Positions 47,801-59,225 of a stretch of 64,000 nt of DNA are shown one piece after another (within the stretch, counting starts at the first letter, position 1; the number at the start of each line of letters is the position of its first letter). Made by a program: the position numbers and the translations under genes. A model generated the notes under the pieces. It was not told the origin of the DNA, searched no databases, and worked only from the letters and a program-made list of their open reading frames with translations. The stretch is taken from assembly GCA_020080175.1 (NCBI GenBank), contig JAGHQL010000049.1:1-64000 (forward strand). The letters run 5' to 3'. The DNA comes from Glutinoglossum americanum. Its lineage: Eukaryota; Ascomycota; Geoglossomycetes; Geoglossales; Geoglossaceae.

Positions 47801-49241
47801 CACATCTTCTAAAACCGCAGGGATACCGAAAGCCTCTCCGCAAGAACTAGCGAAGACTGAGGTACCGCAACCAGAAACTCCGCAGAAGTCAGCACAGCAA
47901 GGAAGGTCGAAACAACGGTCGCCGGGATACCAGCAAAGTATGCCGCCGCCGCAGGCTAGACCTGTAAGAGATGTACCCCGATCTGTATCCGACTCCACAG
48001 GCGCTTTCGGCATTTCTCAACCCGCCGCAACCACTTCGGTTGCGAGACCGAACACTGGCGGTTCTATGACTTCCAACGTGAGCAGATCGGGCTCCACGAG
48101 GCTTCCTTCACGTGGCTCATACTCCCGCCCTGGGCAACCTGTGGCTCCCGCCGTGGCGGCCACTAATGCTCAGGGCAGACTTGCACAACCAAAGACTACT
48201 AAGCCATACGTCATTTCTAGCCCAATTCCTCAGATGGAAACCTCTTCGATGGGAAGACCGAGCGCAACTCAAGTGCCGCCCAGGGCTACTCCGACTTCTG
48301 CGGGTGCAAATCAGAACCAGGGCGGGAGAGGCCATAGGCGCTCCAACACTGTCGGTGGTATCGGAGAGAAAATATTCGGTAGATCGGGATCTTTCTTTGG
48401 CGGCAAATCTCAAACTACAGCAACTCAAGAACAACCACAAAAACCGTACCCTTCCATGAGCATGGCCGGCGGGGCCGCACCAGTCGGTAGCCCAAGACAA
48501 TCGTTTGATTCACGTCGATCGACGTCGTTCGGCTTTGGCCGGAAGAGCAGCGGATCGGCTGACAAGCCGAGGAGGTTTTCATTACTACCTGCCTCTTTCT
48601 CATTGAAAAGCTTAGGAGGATCGAACAAAGAAACACCACCAGCCACTGCACATTCCATGACCGAGCAGAGGGACTTTGCGCAAGCCTCTGGGGCCAAGAG
48701 CGGATTAGAACCGCAAGTTGCGTCTCGCGGGAGAGGCCAGAGCCGGTCTACGAGCAGGGAAACATCGGATAGCATTCCAATCGGATACGATGGCCAGCAT
48801 GAATTCAAAAGGGATAGCCCGGCTCCACAAGGAAGGAGAGTAGGTGTACCCGTACTGAATTATCGTCAGACTCAACAAGGAGGTTACCCCTTCTCTACGA
48901 ACCAAGAGAACTTCAGTGGCGGGTCCTTGCAATATCCCGCATTTCTCGGTGCACAAGGTGACTCTGCTCTCACCGTCGGAACCGAGCCTTCTATGCGAAA
49001 CCAAGACTCCAATTCACAGAGGATCAGCCAGTATGAGGATGATCGTAAAGCCCAAAAGCGATGGAGCAGAGGACCGGGAGTTTTGCAGAAGGGTAACAGG
49101 AGGTTCAATGATGCTTATGAGCATGAGCCGGAGTCTGGACATGCGCCCGGAGGCCACAGCAGCGGCAGCAGCGGTGCAGCTCGCAGAGTTATGGACTTCT
49201 TCAGAAGGAGAGGGAAGGCTAGAGCAGGCGATGATCGGTAG
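44814..49241 (+). CDS. Kin4/Frk1-type serine/threonine kinase
   Basis: Exons are 44814-46345, 46398-46991 and 47046-49241; the initiating exon is unresolved, since no in-frame ATG occurs before about 45119 and the frame begins after a stop at 44810-44812. About 1,440 aa are covered. Residues 1-485 are disordered. The kinase domain has the glycine loop GEGEFG, the VAIK lysine, HRDLKLENLL, DFGFA, a long acidic activation-loop insert, then CGSPCYAAPELV, DVWSCGVIL and LAGYLPFDDDPANPEGDN. That activation segment marks the Kin4/Frk1 branch of the CAMKL group. Yeast Kin4 is the spindle position checkpoint kinase; the filamentous orthologues are little studied. A Ser/Pro/Gln-rich tail of about 600 residues ends in the basic motif ARRVMDFFRRRGKAR, which may bind membrane. 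The 46992-47045 intron is in frame and stop-free. Confidence 0.88.
46992..47045 (+). other. 54-nt in-frame intron of the kinase gene
   Basis: GTGAGT at the start, a TGTAGCTAAC-like branch region and CCAG at the end define a 54-nt intron. Its length is a multiple of three with no in-frame stop, so retention would insert 18 residues between CGVIL and YAMLAGY in the kinase C-lobe. Homologous kinases read CGVILYAML without a break, which supports removal. Confidence 0.85.
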
Positions 49242-50676
49242 CGTCCACTTGAAACAGAATGAGGTTACTCAGCAAATCGGAAGCCCCTAGGTCATTTGCT
49301 CCCTCAAGACGAAGCCAAATCGTTGGATACGGCAACTTCCCATCAATTATTATCTTGGCATGTTGCGGTCAACGCTTTACTGTAAGATCGATGTGGGGAG
49401 GGCCGGCCTGGCCCGCAGTACTTTCAAGATCCATATCAATTCTTCTTTTCATGCATATCATTCCTCCTCTCATCCTGATTGATTATCATCACCAAAGGAT
49501 TTAATCATTCTATCGCATTGTTTTCCATAGCGAGGCGCGTCTGCAATGCTGTGTCGAGCAAAGGCGAATTCTCTCGACCGAGGGGTTGGTGTTGGAGTTC
49601 AAGTTTCTAAGCCCTTTTTTTTTTTTTGTAATAGCTTCCTTTCCGACGGCGAACATTACATGTAGCTACACTTTCCTCCCCGCATACCTCTCCTAGTCTA
49701 GAAGGTGGAGCGGCCCTGTTTCCTAACTTTTGGGCGAGAGCCAGAACGAGAGGAAGAAACGGTGGAATAGATCAATGTGAGGTGCTAAATTCCTCGAAAG
49801 CTGTGATGGGGTTTTGTGCATGGTGTGGAAAAAATTAGGTACCTGCAACCCCTTTGCAGTTGGAATCTGACGATGAATTACCAAAACAACTTAAGTTACT
49901 ACACTCTCCCCCATGAAGTTCCTAGTTTTCTGAGGCCCCTTGGCAAGGTCAGGTTCCGCCCGCTTCGGCAGATGAAGCAGTATGTGTATAGTGCGGCAGC
50001 GCTTTGTAGACAACCCCGTCACCACCGCTTTCATATAGGAGGCGTTTCCCAACGAACGTTCTTTCCCGATCACTGCGCTCTATGGGCTGTCTATCCGGCG
50101 ACGTGCATGCATTTTGCGGGGAACTGCGGCCAACGTCGAAGTTGAAGATAGGAAGACGTGGCTGGTGGTGGCACGAAACGCAGCAGGGAGACATCCTTGC
50201 ATGTGCAGCAAGCCTACCCGCTGTCCGTGCTCCATGACGTTCAACCCTCAACTCAACCAACAACTCAACCCAGTCGTGTATCCCTCCTCCTTCTCGCCAT
50301 CAATCCTGATCACTGCATGCACCCCGGATTTCCTTGCGTCGCGAAGTCAGCGTCCCCGTAATGTTGTTTGGGCAACAGCTCGACGCGTTGAACTAGCAAG
50401 GTCCTATCCGTCTCTATCCGTCGAAAGTCGCGGCCGGCTACCTTAGGTTCTTCCCTTGGTTAGGTTATAGAGTATCGGAGTGTGATACCTCCACCACAGG
50501 TCTGAGTGAGGATGGGAGACTACATGATGGGGCCCCAATCCCCGCCTCCAGCCTCTTTTGCTTTGTCCCCACCACATCTCTCACCCCTTGTATTTTCCCT
50601 CGTTGCGCTCTACTGCGCGTTCATACTCGTCTATAGCCTATATAGATACTTGTGGGCTCCAAGCGGCACATCAAAT
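49242..50676. other. Intergenic region
   Basis: This lies between the kinase stop and the alpha-glucosidase start. A poly-T run sits at about 49613-49627. Upstream in-frame codons run from 50506 to the chosen GH31 start. No separate gene was seen. Confidence 0.55.
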
Positions 50677-53600
50677 ATGTGGCGCACACCTTTCTTTTTT
50701 GTCACTGTGTTTTTGCTCGCAGTGTTGAGTTTGGTTATTGCCCAGTCGAGGGGTGATTACCCTACTTCATCGGCAGTCGTTACACAGAAGAGCTGGAGAC
50801 CACTGTTCACCGTCCCTGCTACCGCGGATCATGGCCGGAATATGCTTGCAAATATCGATGATCCTATGGCTGTGGATCCGCAGGTGTCTTGCCCTGGATA
50901 TAAAGCCGGGAATGTCCAGCGAAACGCCAACGGCTTCACGGCAACTCTGACGCTTGCGGGTAAGGCTTGCAATGTCTATGGCACGGATATCCAGAGTTTG
51001 AACTTGAGCATCGAACATCAAGCCAAAGACCGCTTGCATGTAGAAATCATCCCAACCGTGCTCGACGCTTCGAATATCTCCCAATTTATCCTCTCGCCAC
51101 ACCTTGTAGATGCCCCGGAAGTCGACCACAGTGGCTGGCATGGCTCTGATTTAGTGATCGACTGGGGGAATGAACCTTCTTTTTACTTTACCGTCAGCAG
51201 GGCCTCAACCCAAGACACGCTGTTCTCAACCAAGGGAAGTAAGTTAGTTTTTGAGAACCAATTCCTTGAGTTTAAGAGTCCTCTACCGGAAAACTACAAT
51301 CTCTATGGACTAGGAGAGGCCATTCACGGCTTGAGGCTAGGAAATAATCTAACAAGGACTATCTATGCTGCTGATGTTGGAGATCCCATTGACCGGTGAG
51401 GCCCCTCCCCTAGCTTAGTGCAATCAATCTAATTACGTCTTAGGAACTTATATGGCTCTCATCCCTTTTATTTGGATACAAGGTATTACGAAGTGGATGG
51501 TAGCAATGGCAAATTGACACCCTTCTCCGGCAACAGCCCTGACCGGTTAAAGAGTTATACCTCCATCTCTCATGGCGTTTACTTACGCAATGCTCACGGC
51601 CAGGAGGTCCTGCTTCGTCCTGAGGGGATTACCTGGCGCACCATCGGAGGGAGTATTGACCTCTACTTCTACGCGGGGCCATCCCAGGTGGAGGTGACAA
51701 AAAGCTTCCAGTTGACTGCTACTGGCCTACCTGCCATGCAGCAGTACTGGACCTTTGGGTTCCACCAATGCCGGTGGGGTTATCGCAACTGGAGTGAGGT
51801 GGAGAATGTTGTGTTGAATTACGAGAAGTTTGGTATCCCGCTAGAAGCCATCTGGTAGGTCTATTGTGTTGAAGAAGACGATTGGATGAAAAAGCTAACT
51901 AGAGACATCAGGATTGATATTGATTACATGGAGCTATATCGTGACTTCACCGTGGATCATGTTGCCTTCCCTGCAGATGTGGGTAGATCGTTTCTGCAGA
52001 GACTTCACGACGGCGGGCGATACCTCGTGCCGATTATCGATTCCGCAATTTACAGTCCAAACCCAGAGAATGCTAGTGATGCGTATGTAATTCATCCGCC
52101 ACTTGAAGCGTCCGAGATTGACATCTACTAGGTACGATGTCTACACGAGAGGTGAGGCACAAGGGGTTTTTATGACTAACCCCGATGGAAGCCTCTATGT
52201 CGGCGCGGTATGGCCTGGATATACAGTATTCCCAGACTGGCTCTCTAAGAACGCAGCCCAGTGGTGGGTTGACTCAATAACTGCGTGGCACAAGGAAATT
52301 CCATTTGATGGCATCTGGATAGATATGAATGAAGTTTCCTCCTTCTGTATCGGCAGTTGCGGCTCCAAAAATCTCACCTTGAACCCAGTCCATCCTCCCT
52401 TTGTCCTTCCAGGTGAGCCAGGTAATATCCCCTATGATTACCCAGAAGGCTTCAGCGTCACAAACGCAACCGAAGCAGCATCTGCCTCAGCAGCATCCTC
52501 TAGCCAAGCAGCCGCAGCAACATCGCCTGCAGCTGCTTCGTCAACCACAGTCAGTTACTACCGACCAGAGGTGACTCTAGGAGCGCGCGACACTAATTAC
52601 CCACCATACGTCATCAACAATGTTCAGGATGGTCATGATTTGGCCAGCCATGCGGTTTCCCCAAACGCCACTCACGCGGATGGCACGCAAGAATATGATG
52701 TGCACAATCTCTTCGGACACCTGATCCTCAACGCCACCTACCATGGCCTCACAAGCGTCTTCCCCGAGAAACGGCCCTTCATAATTGGCCGGTCTACCTT
52801 CGTTGGTTCTGGTAAATGGGCAGGTCACTGGGGAGGGGACAACTTCTCGAAATGGGCATATATGTTTTTTTCCATCCCCCAAGCACTCTCCTTTTCCCTT
52901 TTCGGTATTCCCATGTTTGGCGTCGATACATGTGGCTTTTCCGGCAATGCCGATGAAGAGCTCTGTAACCGCTGGATGCAACTTTCGGCCTTCTTCACTT
53001 TCTACCGGAATCACAACGTAATTGGTACAATCCCACAGGAAGCCTACGTCTGGGCTTCCGTCGCCAAGGCTGCAAAAGATGCTATGTACATCCGTTTTCA
53101 GCTTCTTCCGTATATTTACACTCTCATGTATCAGGCACACACTACTGGTTCGACAGTCATGAGGGCGCTTGCTTGGGAATTTCCCGACGATCCATCCCTC
53201 GCGAGTGCGGATCGGCAATTCCTTCTTGGTGCTTCCATCATGGTGACTCCCGTGCTCTCCCAAGGCGCGACCACGGTCGATGGCGTCTTTCCCGGTGCCG
53301 GTGATGGCACTGTCTGGTACGACTGGTACACAGGGGCGCTAGTAGAGGCCACTGCAGGCCAGAATATGACGATAGATGCGCCGCTAGGCCACATCCCTAT
53401 ATACATCCGTGGGGGAAGCGTGTTGCCGCTACAGGAACCAGCCATGACGACTACACAAGCACGGAAGAATCCATGGGGCATTTTAGCGGCTTTGGGTAGT
53501 GATGGAAAAGCGATTGGAAGTCTATATGTTGATGATGGTGAGAGTGTGGTGCCAGATACGATGTTGTGGGTTGAGGCAAGTGGTTTGAATAATGGAATCC

Positions 53601-53892
53601 GCTCTGTCCCCCATAAATGCTTGTACTAAATATTTTTGCGAGTAAACAGCTCACAGCTAGCAACTCTACCCTGTCTGCGAGCGCCCAGGGCCAATTCAGG
53701 GACACTAACGTCCTTGCCAACATCACCATCCTTGGTGTTTTGCCCGAGGTCACCAAGGTCTCGCTAAATGGTGTGGATCTACCGAACGACTGGGCGTATG
53801 ACGGCTCGTCTAAGGCGTTGGAGATCAAGGGGCTCGATAAGGCTATGGCCGGCGGTGCGTGGAGCCAGGATTGGGTATTGACGTGGGGTTGA
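50677..53892 (+). CDS. Secreted GH31 alpha-glucosidase
   Basis: Five exons are read: 50677-51395, 51444-51854, 51912-52082, 52132-53582 and 53657-53892 (2988 nt, 995 aa). The chosen ATG gives a standard signal peptide (MWRTPFFFVTVFLLAVLSLV, cut near IAQS). The GH31 N-domain has YNLYGLGEAIHGLRL. The barrel has FGFHQCRWGYRNWSEVE, the nucleophile in DGIWIDMNEVSSF, and the acid/base aspartate in SGKWAGHWGGDN, then IPMFGVDTCGFSGNADEELC. Many N-glycosylation sites occur, as expected for a secreted enzyme. The layout matches fungal maltase-type alpha-glucosidases (AgdA/AgdB class), which release glucose from the non-reducing ends of maltose and starch. An Ala/Ser-rich insert follows the nucleophile region, as in that class. 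The last intron's donor (GTTTGA) is weak, but frame and sequence continue across it. Confidence 0.93.
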
Positions 53893-55513
53893 GAATGCGG
53901 GTCTAGCTGTTGGTCCCAGGTATTTAGCAAATATACAGGAATTCCCCCTAGGTGAGTTGGTTATCAACGAATCTATTTTTGTAATCCCTTGTTATGGGTA
54001 ACTATGGTAACTATGGGTATATAATGCCCCTTAAAACTGCCGCGCGAGCCCGAAGGGTATTCGCTGCGGATTCCCCATGTATGTCACAAAGCACATATCC
54101 GGACGGTGGCTCAGTAAGATTGATCAAAACACTGAAAGGACCTAGATCCTCGGGCACTGTCAGGGAAAATACAGTCCCCTCGAAGCGCGTCAGACCATAA
54201 TAATCGCCGACTTCAGGGCACGTTTCAGACCCCATAAAGATCTGACTGTTCCGTACCAGTCCCCGTTCCCGTCCCCGTAACCTGTTCCCCCCCCCCCCCG
54301 TATTTTCCTGCTGAATCGCACGTGAAACGGATCGCGCTATGCGGGCTGATGACCGATTTGGTTGGGGGATGGGACAGTTTATAGAAACGGGGCATGCATG
54401 CGTTGCATGCACGGAGGTTAAACCACCTGCCAAGAAGGACGATATGCGCTTATGTGTTCTGCGCGTTCCGTTGCGGCCTTTCTGCGCGTAAGCCGTCCTG
54501 GGCAATTGTCGCTGCGGTATTTCGTCGTCGTATGCAAGCCGCTTGCCTCCGACGGCGGAGGAGGGGGTCGTCCGCCCATCCCGTCGGTTGGGCATTTTTA
54601 CGTATGTGGGGGCTTTTCAATCGTCCGCTCGAGATCTCATGCCATGTGAGACAGGACGGCCCGCTGGCATTGCTGTCCGTGCCGCGAAACACCAACGACG
54701 TAGTCTACCCCGCTTTAGTTTTTGATCCAGGTGAGGACAACACAGATCCAGCAAGGGTGGAGTTTGTTTATTGTTTTTTCTTATATTCTAAGAGGTGGGG
54801 AAGCTATGTAGTTGGTTGGCGGGGATAGCCATCAGGAGGGGCCGTCTCCCCCACGCAAACAGGGAAGAAGAGGGGTGAAAAAAAAATTAGATATTTGCCA
54901 CGAGGATATGCAGTTCGCAATGCAAACCCCACCGCCTCCCCACGAAAACCGGACACGTACGTAGTAGCCGCAGAAGGAAGGGAAAGGAAATTGGAAAGAA
55001 GTAAACGTTCTAAAAAACCCACACGCTTAGCCCCACACACCGCCACCTAAATGCTCCATTGGGGGAATTAAATCAACCATTATCCAGTACCGTAGAACAG
55101 TAAGAATAGAAAATTCCTATCTTTTTATGAGGAGTGGTTTTTCGGTCCAGTACACCTCCCATGCATACATAACGGCAACGCGCGGTGCAGGCTGAAAATA
55201 AAAAAGTACACGGTTTTTTTTTTTTTGAATGCAGAAGATTCTCGGGAACCCGGTGGACGAGTGGAGAGAGAAAAGAGGCCGTCCTTAGGTGAGAGTGACG
55301 TCTTTGAGAGGGAAGCACGGGAAGAAGGGGAGGTAAGAGGGGTGAAACGGAGATCCCGGAGTCAAATAATCTGCAGCCAAGTAGTGATATGAATATATAA
55401 CCACACGCGTTAAGCGGCGGCATGTACATCTGACCAGGGCATTTATCCAGCGGGAAGACAGATTCCGCTCTGGTTCAAGTTAGGGACTCCCTGAATGGAG
55501 GGATCTTTATATC
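53893..55513. other. Convergent intergenic region
   Basis: This separates the 3' ends of the alpha-glucosidase and the Sfp1-like gene. It holds a run of thirteen C at 54287-54299 and a T run near 55208-55226. No gene was recognised; the minus-strand 3' untranslated region of the Sfp1-like gene should lie at its right. Confidence 0.55.
54287..54299. repeat. C13 homopolymer
   Basis: This is an uninterrupted run of thirteen cytosines in the spacer after the alpha-glucosidase. Length may be inexact because such runs are prone to sequencing and replication slippage. Confidence 0.9.
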
Positions 55514-58017
55514 TTATTGAATCATTGATTCTTCCCCGATACCGCACAACGGCCCTGCCATGCCGAGCGTATGAAGCGCCTCTATGTCCATATCTCGCAT
55601 ATTCAGTGCCCCAGCGGCTCCTGATCCAGCGCCCATAACGCTCCCTAGCTTGAAATCTGGATTGCAGGGCGGCGAGTGAGCCTTGTGGTACTTCAGGCCG
55701 TTCAGATTTTTGTACCGCTTCCCGCAAATCTCGCATCGGTAGGGCTTCTCCTTTTCCATGCCTAGGGTTCCTGGGTAGGGGACAGATGTTTCGGGATTCA
55801 CGATCGAGAAGGTACCGTCCGCATTCTCGTGAAGTTGCTGGTTCGTATGGCCATGCTGTAAACGAGTGTTAATAGCCACAAACAAATGGCAATTAAGAAA
55901 ATGCGCTAGAACCTACAGTCTTATGATATTTTAGTCCGTTTTGATTCTTGTAGGCTTTTTCACAGCCGATTACCGGACACCTAAATGGTTTAACCTCCTC
56001 ACCTGGGAGCAGTCCGGATCCAGCACCGGCCATGCCAACCAGCAATTGTTGTTGCTCCCGAATGCGTCGAGCTATCTCGCTACTGCCACCGAATTGCCCG
56101 CCTTGCATTCGAAATTGCGCATATTGCTGGTTATTGAAACCGCCGTTCGGGCTAAATAGTCGCTTGGCGGGCTCATCGATGCACAAATCAAGCATATCAT
56201 TTCCTCCGCCAAAATCATAGCCAAAGTTGTTTTGTAGGAACTGCGATCCCGTAGGCATCGACATATCCACAGCTAAGTTCGAGTAGTCGCCGTCGAGCTC
56301 GCCTGGCGTACCCGGAACCGATGTCTCTGGGGAGAATGCGTTTTGTTGTTGCATAGGCTGGGTGCTAAGTGTAGGAGTATTAACAGATGAAACAGTAGGA
56401 TTATGTTGAAAAGGTAGACCGGGATGTCCCGATGTTGCTGGTGTTGTTGGCTGTGACGATCTTAGCCCTTGATGCGACTGGATTGGGTTGGCTATGTTGT
56501 TTAAAGTGAGATTTTTTGGTGGAGCTCTTGGGTGTTGTTGACCTAACTGTACTTGCTGTGGCTGGTGCAGCTGGGTCTGTTGTTGTGAAGGCGGCGGCGG
56601 CGTTGCCTCATTACTGCCATCCATTTCATCATCCATTTCCATATCTTCTACCGTATCCATGTCCTGAGCAGTTTGTAGTGAGGGTTTCAGGCCCCCTGTT
56701 TGTCCTTGCTGTTGCCTCATCAGTTGAATGCCGCCTATTTGGCTTGCTCCGGCAGGCTGCGTCGAGGTTTGGTTTTGCTGGAACCTGGGTTGCTGCTGCT
56801 GTAATTGTTGCTGCTGTTGTTGTTGTTGATGTTGGTGTTGATGTTGGGCCTGCTGTTGAACGGCTGCGGCTGCCCCAGCAGCAAGTGCAGCCTTGTTGCT
56901 TGGAGCCGCATTTTGTTGCCCGCTTTGCCCAGGCTGCGTCGATCGTTGTACAGACTGTGGTAATTGTTGAGCATGTGATTCTTCGTAGTGTTGCAGAAGG
57001 TCGTGTAAGGAAGGCAGCGTAATACCACAGCACGAGAAGTCCCGCATGAAATTGGCTTCTAATTTCGGGAGGTACGACGAGGAATGGTATGAAGGTGATT
57101 GGTATGTGAACGGTGACGTTCCCGCCATGATGATACTGCAGGACCTCCGTTAGCAGCCAGTAACCTCCAAACTTCCAAGATAATCTCATGTTAAGATGTG
57201 CACAGCTGAGCAAAGCGCACGCTTTGTTACGGAAACTTTCGTGTATGAACGGAGGGTATACGAACTCATCTCGGATCCAGCTCCCGACAGAAACCCCGCC
57301 CCAGCTCATGCCACCTACCAAGCTTCCAGCGATGCTTTCTCGCCGTGGCTTTTCCTTGTTAGGATTCTTCACAGAGATAGGTCTCGCCCCGCCAGCCCAG
57401 TACGAACTTAACCCGGACATCCCCCCACTGAATGAGTCATGGCGACCCCCGCCTGGGCTTGAACCGAATCCATTGCTACCCGCATTGCTTATGTTCATAG
57501 CTACTGATGTATGATTATCGCCATGGATTACCCCCCCATGTTGTAAAGCGGATGTAAGGTTCGAGGTCTTGTGATTATGAGAAGATGGAGATGAAGAAGC
57601 ATTTCGTGTTGGCGTAGTGATGTCTATGGGCGAGGCAGGACCACCCATCTTGCCGTTGAACAGCCGCTCGGGAGGCGAAGGAGGAAACAGAAGGAAGGTA
57701 GAGTCTTCGAGTTCGGGCTCTAGAATCGAGGAGTCCAAGCAGAGGCCCGAACTATCCACCGGCTTCCGGTGCCACGACAAAGACAGATATCTATCCTTTT
57801 CTGGCCGTCGAGGGTGCAGGCCAAACCCAATCGGAGTGCTAACTGGCGTACACTCTGCAGTGGAGCCACGCCCAGTGTCACTGATGGTTGGCGAGTAGTG
57901 CAGAGGCGGAGGAGTCTCTGACGGATCCAGTTTCTGCTGCGGACCCAGATCGTCGACTCGTGAAACAGTAGAGCCGGCCGTCTTTGCGGTTTTAAAATAA
58001 GCGGGCGCCCGTGCAAC
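55514..58017 (-). CDS. Sfp1-like C2H2 zinc-finger transcription factor
   Basis: Firm exons are 58017-57266 (5' end open), 57135-55917 and 55855-55514, with matching phases. The N-terminal part has [35 protein letters not shown] and [20 protein letters not shown]. Next come [19 protein letters not shown] and [12 protein letters not shown], the first split finger; a long poly-Gln region; then [20 protein letters not shown], whose last His lies past the intron, and [20 protein letters not shown]. This split-finger layout is that of Sfp1, the TOR/PKA-linked activator of ribosome biogenesis genes in yeast; filamentous orthologues are called Sfp1-like. An upstream frame (to about 58210) looks coding (LKWFPSLRRF, HFEFSLNDIALGD) but meets this one out of phase. 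The true start was not found. Confidence 0.85.
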
Positions 58018-59225
58018 CTATCCCCCAAAGCGATATCGTTCAAGCTGAACTCGAAATGCGTAGTCTCGCGCAGGTGTGGCAAGAACCTGTGTGTGAAACG
58101 GCGAAGAGATGGAAACCACTTGAGATTACTACGCACAGACTCGCTGCTGCTGCGCAAGTGACCGAAGTTGCCGAAAGTGGAGTGGCGCTCTGGCGGTAAA
58201 CGAAGAGGCTGCGACGAATGGGTTGTGTCTGGCAGAATGATAAGTGAGGGAGACCAGTCGCGCTTGCGTATGCGAATGGTATTTAATATGTAGAGAATGG
58301 AGAGCTTTACTTGAGCCGGTCGGAGCGCGACCGAGAGCCAGCACAGTGACACAGCGGTAGCCTCGGGGTTCGGCGATGGAGGAATAACTTGTGTTGTCGG
58401 CAACTTAGCAAGGGAAGGGGTCCAAACTAGTAGTCCAAGCTGGTTATCCTCTCCCAAGATAGATATAGGAAGCCGAGTGGTATCGATAGGCGCTTGCTGC
58501 AGATGACGCCTGACGCCGGTGTTGTTCCTTTGAGAAAGTCGAAGCGGAGAATGGACTCGTGCGTGAGCAGAGGAGATGATCGAGCCGTGGATTGGCACAC
58601 CGTGGGGGTGGTTTTCCGAGCAGTTACGCCAATTCCCAATGGTCAATCGACGCGAGTCTAGTGAGGTCGCCAAGCAAAGAATGGGAACAGTATGTACGCA
58701 GACTCGCTACCGAATTTGTCGGTCAAGTTGATGGTCTTGTTGATGTCGAGATGCGGAATTCCAAGGCTGCTTCGATGCTTCGATGGCACGTTTTCGGTGC
58801 CTTAAGGCAAGCAGAGGACCAAAGCGTATGAGCTTTGCACTCACAGCTCAGGCTTCCAAAACCACGATACATGTACCCTACAGGAGCCATTACTATTTAT
58901 TGGCGTAATTGAGCCGACATGCACCGGCACGCTGGGATAATCCTCGGACCGCTCAGACGGCCGACAAGGCTACTTTCAAGACCTATGCGCAATACTCGCA
59001 ACTACCTGCTGATTCAACCCTAGAGTTGTGGAGCATTTCTACCCTCAGAGGATACCGCCAAAATTGACAGTGATCTCACTCGGAAGAGTTAGCTTGTAAA
59101 GTTCGCTTTGATATTTGAGCCTCAGCAACAAACCCCACCCCCAAAAAAATAGTGTAAATTCCCCACAAAACGAACGGCACTTCGCAAACACGTTCAATTG
59201 AAACTACCACCACACAGTCAAGGGT
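58018..59225. other. Divergent region between Sfp1-like and Dus3
   Basis: The left 200-300 bp probably code for the N-terminus of the Sfp1-like protein in another frame (see findings). The rest should hold the two divergent promoters. An open frame on the minus strand runs to 58673 without a usable ATG at its head. No other gene was seen. Confidence 0.5.

Noticed and set aside
55443-55736. 97-codon minus-strand open frame overlapping the last Sfp1-like exon
   Set aside because: Shifted frame of a coding exon; the zinc-finger frame ends at 55514.
56516-57022. 168-codon plus-strand open frame
   Set aside because: Antisense shadow of the poly-Gln region of the Sfp1-like gene.
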